Assembly: GCA_021323555.1 (NCBI GenBank)
Contig: JAJONP010000024.1
Span: 1 to 17,850, forward strand
DNA length: 17,850 bases
DNA from: Gammaproteobacteria bacterium
GTDB lineage: Bacteria > Pseudomonadota > Gammaproteobacteria > DSM-16500
Direction of reading: 5' to 3'
The notes beneath the pieces were generated by a model. The model saw only the letters and a program-made list of their open reading frames with translations, searched no databases and was not told the DNA's origin. Made by a program: the position numbers and the translations under genes. How positions within the stretch are numbered: position 1 is the first letter of the stretch; every line of letters starts with the position of its first letter. This document shows positions 1 to 8,300 of the stretch, piece by piece.

Positions 1-2064
1 GATGAAGAAGAAAAGAAAGAAGAAAAATATCAAAAGCAGGAAAAAGAAGAATGTGAAAAGCAAGAGGAAAGTGAAGGAAGCGAGGAAAATAAAGAAAAAA
101 CTTATAAGAGTTGTAATGTTATAAAGACATATAGAGAAAAATTGCAAAATAAAATGGATTTAGACAAAATATTGGAAGAAGATTTTGAATGGTTAGCGAA
201 TGAAAGCTATGGATGCGCTATATTGGCTGTAGATGAAAAGAATATACACGCCGAGTTAAAAATAATTGAAATTATGCTTATTTTGGCCTTGAAAGAGACT
301 AAAACTAATAACCCAAATCCAGCTGGAAGCAAGCCAAATCGTCTACGATCAATTCCTGAAATTGAAGAGTTTACTTTGCTGTCTAAGAGATTTTTTGATT
401 TTGTAAAGAAGATTCCTGAATATGAAAAAAGTAAAAAACTTAATTTGCTAGTTGTAAGACTGGAAGATTTTATAAGAAATCTGGAAAGTAAAAAGGAAAA
501 GGGTATAAGAATAGATGCTTACATCGGAATATCCAAAAAATGCTGCAGAAAGTGTTTTTATGCAATCGAATCTGTAAGAGAAGTTATGACAGGATTAACC
601 AATTTGCCACGCGTTAGCGGATCACACTACCAAACATTCGAGGGAAACCCCCCAAATTTTTTAGGAAGCAAACGGAATCATCGAGGAAGTGCCAAAGCAG
701 GTATGGCAAATGTAATTTTGCAGAATATTAGAAATGCATTTTGGATTAAAATGAGTGGGGTTCATGCTAGTCCTTTAAAGACAATGTCACCGGATTCGCC
801 CCATTTCATACCTTCTTCTGGCTCGTCAACTCCGCTTGGAGTTAACAATGAGCCTTTCTCTTTCGATGAGGGGCAAGCTTATTTGTTCGATTTCATGGAG
901 AAGGGTTGGTCAGATATTGATAAGACTTTACTAGAACCATCCGAAATGCTGCAGAAAGGCTGGAACTGTTTTGATGTAGCGATTAATGTTGAAATAAGCA
1001 AACATCCTGAAGTTCGATCTTTTGATAGAAGTGATTTTATCCCGTATGCGCTGAATCAGATGAATTCACCCGAATGCCGCTCATTATTAGCGCCTGAGAT
1101 AAGGCATGCTGCAGCATTGGCAGCATTGGCAGCAAATTTTGAAGAGGGCTCTTTAGAGGCACAAAGGGAAATAATGGATTTATTCAAGTTGGCAGAAGAA
1201 CTGCCTGATGATGCTGCAACTAAAAGAGCATTGGAGCAGGAGGGTAATGATATTTTAGATAAAAATAATAAAAAAAACCAGGAACTCGTTGCATTTGCCC
1301 TACCTCGCAGCATGTGGACAGAAGAGCTAAGACAATTATTTACTGATTATATAGAGGCTCATGAAAATATGCACGGCCCTTGGGCTTCGTGCAATGACCA
1401 AATTGGTCGGACAGAAGGAAGCCGTCTATCAATAAAAGAATTGGACGAATTTTTCAGCCATAAAGACAATAGAGATAAACATAAGGAGGCATATTCTGCC
1501 TATAAAGAAATGCGAGATGAGATATTTGTACCTTATGAGCAAGCTTTTTTAGATTACTGTAGTTCAGAAGCAACATGTCGAACATATATCGAACAATACT
1601 ATGGGCAGCAAGGCTGGTTTGCCTTTCAAAATAATACAGCAGAGCGCAGTACGTCAATGATTGATATTGTAAGTAGATATATCCAAATGGATATCTTGAT
1701 TTATCATCAAGTCAGTGGGGAATTATTGTATTCTACTCGTAAGGATGACTGTAGTGGATTTCCAAAACAACTTGCGATTACTTTTAATGGTCATAATCAT
1801 TTTACAGCGGGTGACCCCAGAATAGATCAATCAATGCAAATCATGGAAAATACAACTTCATTGCACGTAACGGATTCTATCACTAATTCTGATAATAGCG
1901 AAATTAGAGTTTTAGCTGCTAGCATGTCAGCCATATTGTCATCAAATGTTGTATATGATAGCATGGCTTTACAGCTGATAGTGGGTTATTCTTCTGACGC
2001 TTCTGATATGTCCGAAGTAGGAGGTAATCAAAACTCAGATGAATTGGCACCTTCCTCTCACTAG
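1..2064 (+). CDS. OTU-like cysteine protease, putative secreted deubiquitinase effector (5' partial)
   Basis: The reading frame is open to the left edge (687 residues visible), so the gene starts outside the window. A TTG at 142 is only an internal candidate with no good ribosome binding site. Visible residues 1-35 are an E/K-rich low-complexity, probably coiled segment. A candidate nucleophile motif G-W-N-C-F-D-V-A has its Cys codon at 967-969. About 277 residues later a segment resembling the OTU C-terminal core (S-R-Y-I-Q-M-D-I-L-I-Y, then T-F-N-G-H-N-H-F) places the candidate catalytic His codon at 1798-1800. The stretch between is mostly helical. Legionella OTU enzymes (the Lot family) are known for a long helical insertion after the Cys loop, which this spacing fits. 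The usual Asp three residues before the Cys is replaced by Gly, so activity is uncertain. No signal peptide can be judged. It probably forms an operon with the next gene, 40 bases on. The family call is from motif order only. Confidence 0.6.
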   Translation, partial: DEEEKKEEKYQKQEKEECEKQEESEGSEENKEKTYKSCNVIKTYREKLQNKMDLDKILEEDFEWLANESYGCAILAVDEKNIHAELKIIEIMLILALKETKTNNPNPAGSKPNRLRSIPEIEEFTLLSKRFFDFVKKIPEYEKSKKLNLLVVRLEDFIRNLESKKEKGIRIDAYIGISKKCCRKCFYAIESVREVMTGLTNLPRVSGSHYQTFEGNPPNFLGSKRNHRGSAKAGMANVILQNIRNAFWIKMSGVHASPLKTMSPDSPHFIPSSGSSTPLGVNNEPFSFDEGQAYLFDFMEKGWSDIDKTLLEPSEMLQKGWNCFDVAINVEISKHPEVRSFDRSDFIPYALNQMNSPECRSLLAPEIRHAAALAALAANFEEGSLEAQREIMDLFKLAEELPDDAATKRALEQEGNDILDKNNKKNQELVAFALPRSMWTEELRQLFTDYIEAHENMHGPWASCNDQIGRTEGSRLSIKELDEFFSHKDNRDKHKEAYSAYKEMRDEIFVPYEQAFLDYCSSEATCRTYIEQYYGQQGWFAFQNNTAERSTSMIDIVSRYIQMDILIYHQVSGELLYSTRKDDCSGFPKQLAITFNGHNHFTAGDPRIDQSMQIMENTTSLHVTDSITNSDNSEIRVLAASMSAILSSNVVYDSMALQLIVGYSSDASDMSEVGGNQNSDELAPSSH

Positions 2065-2104
2065 CACGGAGGAAATAACAAATCTAGTTAAAAAGAGGTT
2101 TAGT

Positions 2105-2788
2105 ATGTTTTCGCATAGTACGCGTCAACGTGTTCCTGAAAGTACGTTTTCACAAAGTGTACGTCAATACATTCAGGAAAAAGCTATAAAGGCTGCTATC
2201 GATGATGAGCATGTGATCGATATAATGCTTAAATTTTGCGAGCCTGCCATTTCAAAAACATCCTCACTAGAGCAGCAACATAAACAGCTTCAGGGTATTA
2301 AAATCCTATTAGAGATGCTTGACTGCATGCTGACATTTGATGAGTCGGATGAGCCGGAGAAAAATTGGAAAAGGCTATGTAATATGCAAAAAAAATTATC
2401 TGAGGCTGTAAAAAACCATCGTCTAGACATAGATGGCAAAAGGAATATGAGTGTAGTAAAGACGAGTGCAGCAATGAATAGCATGATGGAACTCTTGGAA
2501 AAAGGAAAGGAAAATAAGGATACACAAAAATTATGTTCTGGCATTGAGGCAGCAATTAAATTTTTGGAAAAAAGAAAAAAAAATATATTGGCTGATATTG
2601 GCGCGGCTGTTGTAAGCAATAAAACTTCTTCATCAAAATATGGTGATCAAAATAGATTATTCTCTCAAAACTCAACAAACTCTCCACCTGTAAAACGTGC
2701 AAGACTAATTGATGAAAAAACCGCTCAAGAACAGAAAGAAGCCGTACAAGAACCTGAGGCGGTGGAAAGCAATTTCTCCCTGCATTAA
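2105..2788 (+). CDS. Small helical protein of unknown function with a Myc-like NLS; putative effector
   Basis: I do not recognise this 227-aa protein. The ATG at 2105 is preferred because GAGG lies 8 bases upstream; the longer frame from 2039 would overlap the previous gene and lacks a good ribosome binding site. The protein is predicted largely helical (residues about 15-170, many Leu/Lys/Glu), ending in a Ser/Asn/Glu-rich tail that looks disordered. The tail carries P-P-V-K-R-A-R-L-I-D (2684-2713), close to the c-Myc nuclear localisation signal pattern. There is no signal peptide or membrane segment. Lying 40 bases behind a putative deubiquitinase gene, it may be a co-expressed effector. 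Its own role is unknown. Confidence 0.6.
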   Translation: MFSHSTRQRVPESTFSQSVRQYIQEKAIKAAIDDEHVIDIMLKFCEPAISKTSSLEQQHKQLQGIKILLEMLDCMLTFDESDEPEKNWKRLCNMQKKLSEAVKNHRLDIDGKRNMSVVKTSAAMNSMMELLEKGKENKDTQKLCSGIEAAIKFLEKRKKNILADIGAAVVSNKTSSSKYGDQNRLFSQNSTNSPPVKRARLIDEKTAQEQKEAVQEPEAVESNFSLH

Positions 2789-2800
2789 TGGGGCTTTTTT
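2766..2800 (+). terminator. Possible Rho-independent terminator overlapping the gene end
   Basis: AAAGC at 2766-2770 can pair with GCTTT at 2793-2797, and CCC (2778-2780) with GGG (2790-2792), leaving an internal bulge, followed by a run of six T. The stem is imperfect and begins inside the coding region, so this is a weak call. Confidence 0.35.
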
Positions 2801-3029
2801 ATACCTAAAAGACTTTAAAAAATTAGTCATTCCCGCTCTCTATGAGTTTGTATTCCCATCAGGCGGGCGCTAATTCGAATACTTGGCTAGCTTGGCATAT
2901 TCAGGTTGATCACGCAGGCTAAACCCCCTTACCCATGGGTTCCCAATTTTCTATATTCCCCGTTATAGATGTAAAGAGGGAATGCACTTCTATGCTTTTT
3001 ATATCTTTGAGCTTTTAAAAAAAAAGATT

Positions 3030-3170
3030 ATCCCGTTTTTCTATTTTATTGAGAAAATGCTGCCATTCGTAATGGATTTGGCCGGTAGTTACATGGATGG
3101 TAGCTAGGGAAGTGGAGGCGGGGCTATATTGGGCTATTGAAGTGATAACCTTGTTTTTCGGTCTATCGCA
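3030..3170 (-). pseudogene. Faint relic of a DDE transposase, possibly IS630 family
   Basis: Read on the minus strand, this stretch gives short pieces that resemble the IS630-type DDE core: S-T-S-L-A-T-I-H-V-T-T-G-Q-I-H-Y followed by H-F-L-N-K-I-E-K, with an apparent deletion between them and stops upstream. The family pattern is a strand ending in D/H-V-x-T-G-x-V followed by F-L-x-x-I-D. The match is short and broken, and the edges are approximate. It could be chance. Nothing else that I recognise lies between 2801 and 3296. Confidence 0.3.
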
Positions 3171-3296
3171 CACTCCCTTGGAAGTAATTAGCAAGCGCTT
3201 TAAGAGGAGCAGGATGGGCTTTAAAACGGATGAGTTCAGAGGATAATAGCTTTCTTTTAAGCGGATATAATTTTTGTTTTGGGTTTACGCCCGTCT

Positions 3297-3800
3297 CGAT
3301 GTCATGAAAGTGTGCTTATATAGGCTAAAGTGCGTTAAAATATCTAGAAATATGGGAATGTATCTGATTGTTTTCCTATGTGGACTAATATTGTGATCTG
3401 TAGTCTAACAAATGAACAAAAAATTTAGAAATTTCTTAGAAATTTAACAATTTATTGGTTTTATCGAATCAATCTTTTAATCCATTGGTCGAAGGTTCGA
3501 TTCCTTCACGGCCCACCAAAAGCTCTATAAGTTCAAATGAATACCACCACCCCAAAAAGATTATTTTTTGGCCAAGTAAACCGCAAGAAATAAACAAGAA
3601 AAAGGGAGCCATTGCTCTAAAAACAGCGGCCTCTTCACTTGAAGATGTATTTGTCAAATTAAACCAAAGCTAATGCAGGCAAGCATATAGGGGGTTTTCA
3701 CAAATGTGGGGGAATTTGTCCGATAGTTAACTAACCACATAATATTCTCAATCTATAATTGTCAAACGAAAATTATAGGCACGGCGTTGGATCAATTTCA
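3297..3800 (+). repeat. Repeat copy 1: module junction with embedded tRNA-Lys 3' half
   Basis: This is the first of three diverged copies of one repeat (others at 12486 and 17709). Shared blocks in order include CGATGTC with GAAAGT, GCTTAT-TA, CTAAAGT, TAGAAATA, TATCT-ATTGTTTTCCTAT, GATCTGTAG, AGAAATTTAA, ATTGGTTTTAT, the tRNA-Lys 3' half, AAGTTCAAA, TTATTTTTTG, CCATTGCTCTA, CATAAT-CTCA and TTGTCAAA. The match to copy 2 fades near 3800. No protein-coding frame is convincing inside it. The right boundary is approximate. Confidence 0.8.
3474..3518 (+). other. Partial tRNA-Lys(UUU), anticodon loop to CCA end; candidate att core
   Basis: The segment begins with the anticodon loop CTTTTAA and runs through the variable region, a perfect T arm (GAAGG-TTCGATT-CCTTC), the acceptor strand ACGGCCC and an encoded CCA. 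The 5' half of a tRNA is absent: no GGGCCGT acceptor partner or D arm lies upstream, and the anticodon stem has no partner. It cannot be a working tRNA. Tyrosine integrases commonly use tRNA 3' halves as attachment sites, and the fragment left at the far end of an island looks like this. Confidence 0.8.
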
Positions 3801-3963
3801 TCTCACAATCAAAGCCAGGTGCGTGAGGTTTGGGAGAGCTAGTTAATTTGCGAAACGCAACAGTGTCAATGTTGTGCTGTTTTGACCGAGATGACAAACT
3901 CAGTTGGTGGATGCAACAAGCTTTTAATTTCAGTTTAGTCTATTTAAAATCTAAAATAAACTA

Positions 3964-3987
3964 TATATAATTTGGCAAAATTATATA
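3964..3987. promoter_or_regulatory. AT-rich perfect inverted repeat upstream of an effector gene
   Basis: TATATAATTT and AAATTATATA form a perfect 10-bp inverted repeat around GGCA. It lies about 200 bases before the ATG at 4187 in very AT-rich DNA. It could be an operator or a promoter-region cruciform. It has no T-tract like an intrinsic terminator. The rest of 3801-4173 shows no gene. Confidence 0.4.
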
Positions 3988-4186
3988 ATTTTTGTTGCCG
4001 CTTTGGAGAGTGATATAGATAGGCAACTCGAAGATTTCCAGTAAAACAATTATTAATTGAGAAAGTTGGCTTTTTTTTAAAAAGTTTTGATTTTTATAAA
4101 AAATAGACAATCTTATTAACCCCGCCGCCTCTTCGTTTGAAAAATCACTTTAGCTATTAAATTTTTTGTTGCAAAAGGAGTTTAAG

Positions 4187-5302
4187 ATGAAAAATGGTAA
4201 AACAGGCGTATCGTCAGTAAAGACATTTCCGAACCATCCTTATACATTGTTAGAGACATTAAAACAATCCTGCTGTTATCCCTGCGATTGGTCTCAAGAG
4301 TCTTCCGAAGAGGGGACATCGGTTGGTTGTTTAATTCTGGAATTTTTTTTTACTATTATTGGTTATCCTATAGGAGCTGTAATCTATTCCATTATAAACT
4401 TGATTATGTATGCGTGTTATTATTCCAAAGTAGAAGGGCGTCCTCAATTAGAAGAGCATTTAATATCTGAAGCAGTGCGTGATTACAGAAAAAATCGTGA
4501 AAATGGCCTTGAAATTGATGATCCGCTTGATTGGGATTTTGATCTTTGTTTGATATCAGAATTATCAGGAATAGTAAATGCAAAAGAAAGGAAGATTTAT
4601 ATTTCGCTCGAAGGAAATTATGTAGTTCGCGATCCTTTTGGCGCAGTCCAGGAAGGCAGCCTCTTAGGCGAAGATGGATTTGATTTAGCTAAATTTGAAC
4701 TCTCTAATATATCCCGAAAGTTAAAAGATCTCGAATTTAAAGAAGCTGTTTTGAAAATTACAACAAAAAGAGACCATACACCCCACAGGCCATTCCCTGC
4801 GCCCTCAAAAAATCACTGCACGATTATCATAACTGGTAACCCTGGAGTGGGTTATGATCCTAGAAGCTGGCAGGTAAAGTATACTGAGGGTGGAAAAATC
4901 AAACAATGGATGAAAGAAAAAGACGCTAACTATTTAGCTCGATTAAAGCAAGATAACCGATCCCAAGAAGCATTTCTTCAACCTCCTGAGGTAATCGTTT
5001 CCATGGATTTACCGGAAAACCCCAATCACTTTTTTGCCCCGTTTGATTCAGCAGGTCAAAGCGGAAATCAAAAGCATAAACAGGAAATAGAAATTGTCGA
5101 AGAAGTAGTAGAAATAGAGGATACGAATGAAGAACAGCAGACTAAAAGCGGGTTTGGAATAAGTGCATTTTTTCAGCCTGCTTCTGTTCACGAGCGAGTG
5201 AATGAATTATCAAATCAAACCAGAGATAGCAGTTTGTTTTATCTGCCCGATAAAAACGCTCCCGTAACTATAATGAATAGAAATTCCTTCAGCTATAGCT
5301 GA
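4187..5302 (+). CDS. Putative effector with an N-terminal membrane hairpin
   Basis: The start at ATG 4187 is supported by AAGGAG 7 bases upstream; a TTG at 4166 is in frame but precedes the ribosome binding site. The product is 371 aa. Residues about 40-75 (around C-L-I-L-E-F-F-F-T-I-I-G-Y-P and I-Y-S-I-I-N-L-I-M-Y) form one long or two short hydrophobic helices, preceded by a short polar, Cys-containing head. A soluble central region (about 95-280) follows, then an acidic stretch rich in Glu/Val (about 290-315) and a Ser/Asn-rich tail. An acidic block before a short polar C-terminus is often seen in Dot/Icm substrates, but that is only suggestive. I recognise no enzymatic motif. The gene lies 79 bases upstream of the giant kinase-like gene and probably shares its expression. 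A perfect 18-bp palindrome covers its stop codon. Confidence 0.65.
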   Translation: MKNGKTGVSSVKTFPNHPYTLLETLKQSCCYPCDWSQESSEEGTSVGCLILEFFFTIIGYPIGAVIYSIINLIMYACYYSKVEGRPQLEEHLISEAVRDYRKNRENGLEIDDPLDWDFDLCLISELSGIVNAKERKIYISLEGNYVVRDPFGAVQEGSLLGEDGFDLAKFELSNISRKLKDLEFKEAVLKITTKRDHTPHRPFPAPSKNHCTIIITGNPGVGYDPRSWQVKYTEGGKIKQWMKEKDANYLARLKQDNRSQEAFLQPPEVIVSMDLPENPNHFFAPFDSAGQSGNQKHKQEIEIVEEVVEIEDTNEEQQTKSGFGISAFFQPASVHERVNELSNQTRDSSLFYLPDKNAPVTIMNRNSFSYS

Positions 5303-5304
5303 AG
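5287..5304. promoter_or_regulatory. Perfect 18-bp palindrome across a stop codon
   Basis: CTTCAGCTATAGCTGAAG is a perfect palindrome containing the TGA stop (5300-5302) of the upstream gene. In RNA it gives a short stem near the end of the message. There is no T-tract, so it is not a standard terminator; it might slow decay or be an operator. Confidence 0.4.
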
Positions 5305-5333
5305 TGCTTAAAAAGGAGATAGAGGAAGTTAAA

Positions 5334-5358
5334 AAGAAATCTTTATAAAAGATTTCTT
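5334..5358 (+). promoter_or_regulatory. 11-bp perfect hairpin in the intergenic leader
   Basis: AAGAAATCTTT and AAAGATTTCTT pair perfectly around an ATA loop, ending 9 bases before the AAGGAG of the next gene. The stem is AT-rich and the following sequence (CTAATTC) is not a T-run, so partial termination or message processing between the two effector genes is more likely than a full stop. Confidence 0.45.
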
Positions 5359-5381
5359 CTAATTCGCAAGGAGAATGTTCT

Positions 5382-8300
5382 ATGTTTAAAAGGAAATCAC
5401 CGCTGCCATTATTGCTGGAAGCTTATCAATTAGAAACTCTACTCGGTGCTCAATACTATTGCTTGATAAACGCCATACAGAGTTTAAAAACTAAAGAGAA
5501 AACCTCTGCGTTAAAAGAAGATTATCATCGCACTACTTTGGCTGGCTTATACCGTCTGATCCTCTCATACCCCTTGCAAGAAGGTCGTCTGAGAGAGACG
5601 TGGCAGGTACTGGCAGAGTGCTTGCCTCCTTATTGTTTTGCTGAAAATGAAAATCCATTTGCTCGCTTGAAAGCGGCTTATGAGCAGATATTAAAGGCAA
5701 TGGCTGAACTCAATCGAAGCGATTGGTCCGTACGTTATACTGCTTTACATTATCTTGAAAGTATTCGTTTAGGCTACGAAAAAGCCATAGCTGATTTTAA
5801 AGTAGCTCTTGAGCATCCTGAGCGCTTACAGCCTTACCAATATCGGGCCAGTTTAGCCTTGCTTGGAGAGGGGTATTACCACCTGCCTGTTGAAATAGCG
5901 AGGAAAATTTTATGCGTTAATGAAAAAGGTATGGAAGTCAAGCACAATGAGGCGGGTTCTCATGCTGTTTGTGCAGCTGAGGGGGTACATTATAAACCCC
6001 ATTTACAAGCAGATGCTCCCATTAATCCAGGAAAAGAATACGCTGTGTCAAGCCTTATGCAGTTGATTGGCGGACATGCTTTAGCAGCAGCTCCCAGTAC
6101 ACTGCTCAGTGTGGAACACATTCCTGTAGTGGATCCTGAAAAAAAGAGGAATATAGGGGGATTAATACAAGGAGGATTAACGGTCGAAGGGATCTGTTTT
6201 CGAGATTACCTCAAATGTCGTTTGGCTATTCAAACCTGGCAGTCACGTTTACCCGCGCGTGCGCTCATTTGCCTTTTACAAGATAACCAATCGGGATTTA
6301 AAGCAGCATTAGAGATTGCCCAAAAACATCATCCTGCTATCTTTACAGCAACGGAAAGAGAAAATCAGAGTGAAGTTTTACGCGAAGCTTTTGAAAAACT
6401 TTGCCAAGGGAAACCTGATAATGCTCAGTTAATTGATATTCAAGAATCTGCAGGACGTCCCGAAAATAACCGACGTAACGCCTTTCGAGGGCTTTTTGAA
6501 AATTACTTACGCTTCGGAGGGGAATTAATTCATTTACAAGCACTGGTGGGTATATTTTATCAGTATCCCTCATTGATGGAAAACCACTCTGTCATCGATG
6601 TTTTACAGCAATGTAAACAAGCAAAGTGTTTGTTCAAACTATTTCCCGCCACCTCAATAGCTCAAGCCCTGCAATTAGTGGGAGAACTTTTAACAGAGAA
6701 ATATTTAGATCCTGAAGCCACTAGCGCTTTGTGGATAGGGTTGTTATTAAGTTTACCTTGTGATGCAAAAACCGATAATTTTATATTACAATTAGACTAT
6801 GATGAGGCAAGCCACCAACTGAAGGCATGTCGTATCGTAGCTATTGATAATGATTTAAGCCTAAAAATGCCCTTTAGCCAAAATCAACACAATCAATTAT
6901 GTCTGGAAACCAAAAATCTTTTAATAGCTATTCCTGAATTAACTAGCCAACCTCTGCATCCTGTCATTCGTCAAAGATTATTGGCTACGTCTGCCCATAG
7001 CCAGTTTTTCACGTGGCTTTGTATCTTAGCGCAGCGAGATAATGATTACGCAGCCTGGCAAGCACAAGGTACGGTGACACAAAGTGCCTTATCAGCGATT
7101 GATATCCCTATGCGCTTACCTGAACAAGTCTGGAGTTTTGTAAAGAGTCAATGGCATACTTTACAAGAGCTCATTCGAGCTAACCCTACGATAACGCATG
7201 GAGAGTGTTTAATCGGACTATATCCGTTGGTTGCTAAAACTTATCAGGGGCTGGAACAGATATCTCGTGTTCCTGAAGTGCTATCCATGGAAACAACCTT
7301 ATACCGATTTTTTGACGAAGGCGGTTGTTGCCCGGTAGAACGATTGATACCGGATTGGCCAGAGGAAGCAGCCCGTTTACAATGTGCTAAGGCTAGTCCG
7401 TTGGTCTCGGTTACTGAACAATGTAAACGTGAACTAAGCCAAATAGACTGGTTTGCTATTCCAGTCGAAGAGCAATGGCCATTGGTTGAATCCTTATCCT
7501 TGATACCGGCTCTAACACTAAAAGACTGGCAAGGGGCAAGCTGCCAGGATATTACTCCCTGCCTCCAAACTTGGTTTCGACAAGCTGTAGTACGAGGGTC
7601 CCCGCTGGCAGCATATCGATTGTTACAGCTAGGAGCGAGTGTAAGTAAAGCCGATGAGAGTCAACAAACCGCATTGCATCATTTTTGTTTGGATTATTTA
7701 TCTTATCCCAACAGCGAAGCGATTGCATTAATGGCTGAAGTGTTATTGACGCATCATACTTGTCAGCCCAATCAGTACAATGCTCGCGGATATACGCCCT
7801 TGCTGCAATGGATCAATGCTACGCCAGACCCTGCCAGCCTGACTCCTGCCCAAACGCAAAGCGCTTTTAGGGTGTTAGAGGTATTGAGTGAACATGGAGC
7901 AAACCTCGAAGCTAAAGATGTGGCAAAGCATGAAACCGCTTTAGACAAAACTATGAGAGAGGAAGGGGCCAAGATCACGTGGTTTATAGCCTTAATTGAA
8001 AGAGGTGCTGGCATCCACGCCAATGGAGCCGCGATTGTAAAATTCATTAATACCTTAAATCCGGTTCAACACCCCGGTTTACCACAGGCCTTATCTCAAT
8101 TGGCCGAGCGAAACTTAAGTGCCCGCTGGGCATTAGGCCAACGGGTATGGCGTGCTAACCCCAACAAAGATGCTGAAATTATGATTCGAGGTACAGATTC
8201 CGGGGAGGTATATTTACCTAGACCTATTGAAAACAGATTGTTGACCCGTAAACATACCTTTGATACAGAAGGGGATACGACAAATTACGGCCGCCGGGTT

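Noticed and set aside
142..160. TTG at 142 as the true start of the OTU-like gene
   Set aside because: The frame is open and codes plausibly for a charged coil to the window edge, and no ribosome binding site precedes the TTG.
2039..2104. ATG at 2039 as the start of the second gene
   Set aside because: It would overlap the upstream gene by 26 bases without a ribosome binding site, while ATG 2105 has one.
1056..2619. Minus-strand open frames inside the first two genes
   Set aside because: Low-complexity shadows of the plus-strand genes with no ribosome binding sites or recognisable domains.
2820..2960. Palindromic intergenic repeat suggested by TCATTCCCGC and GGCGGGCG
   Set aside because: The arms do not pair over a useful length and no second copy is seen in the window.
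3474..3518. Functional tRNA-Lys gene
   Set aside because: The D arm, the 5' acceptor strand and the 5' anticodon stem are all missing.
3455..3673. 72-aa open frame over the tRNA-Lys fragment
   Set aside because: It is composed of repeat and tRNA sequence, has no ribosome binding site, and copy 2 does not preserve the frame.
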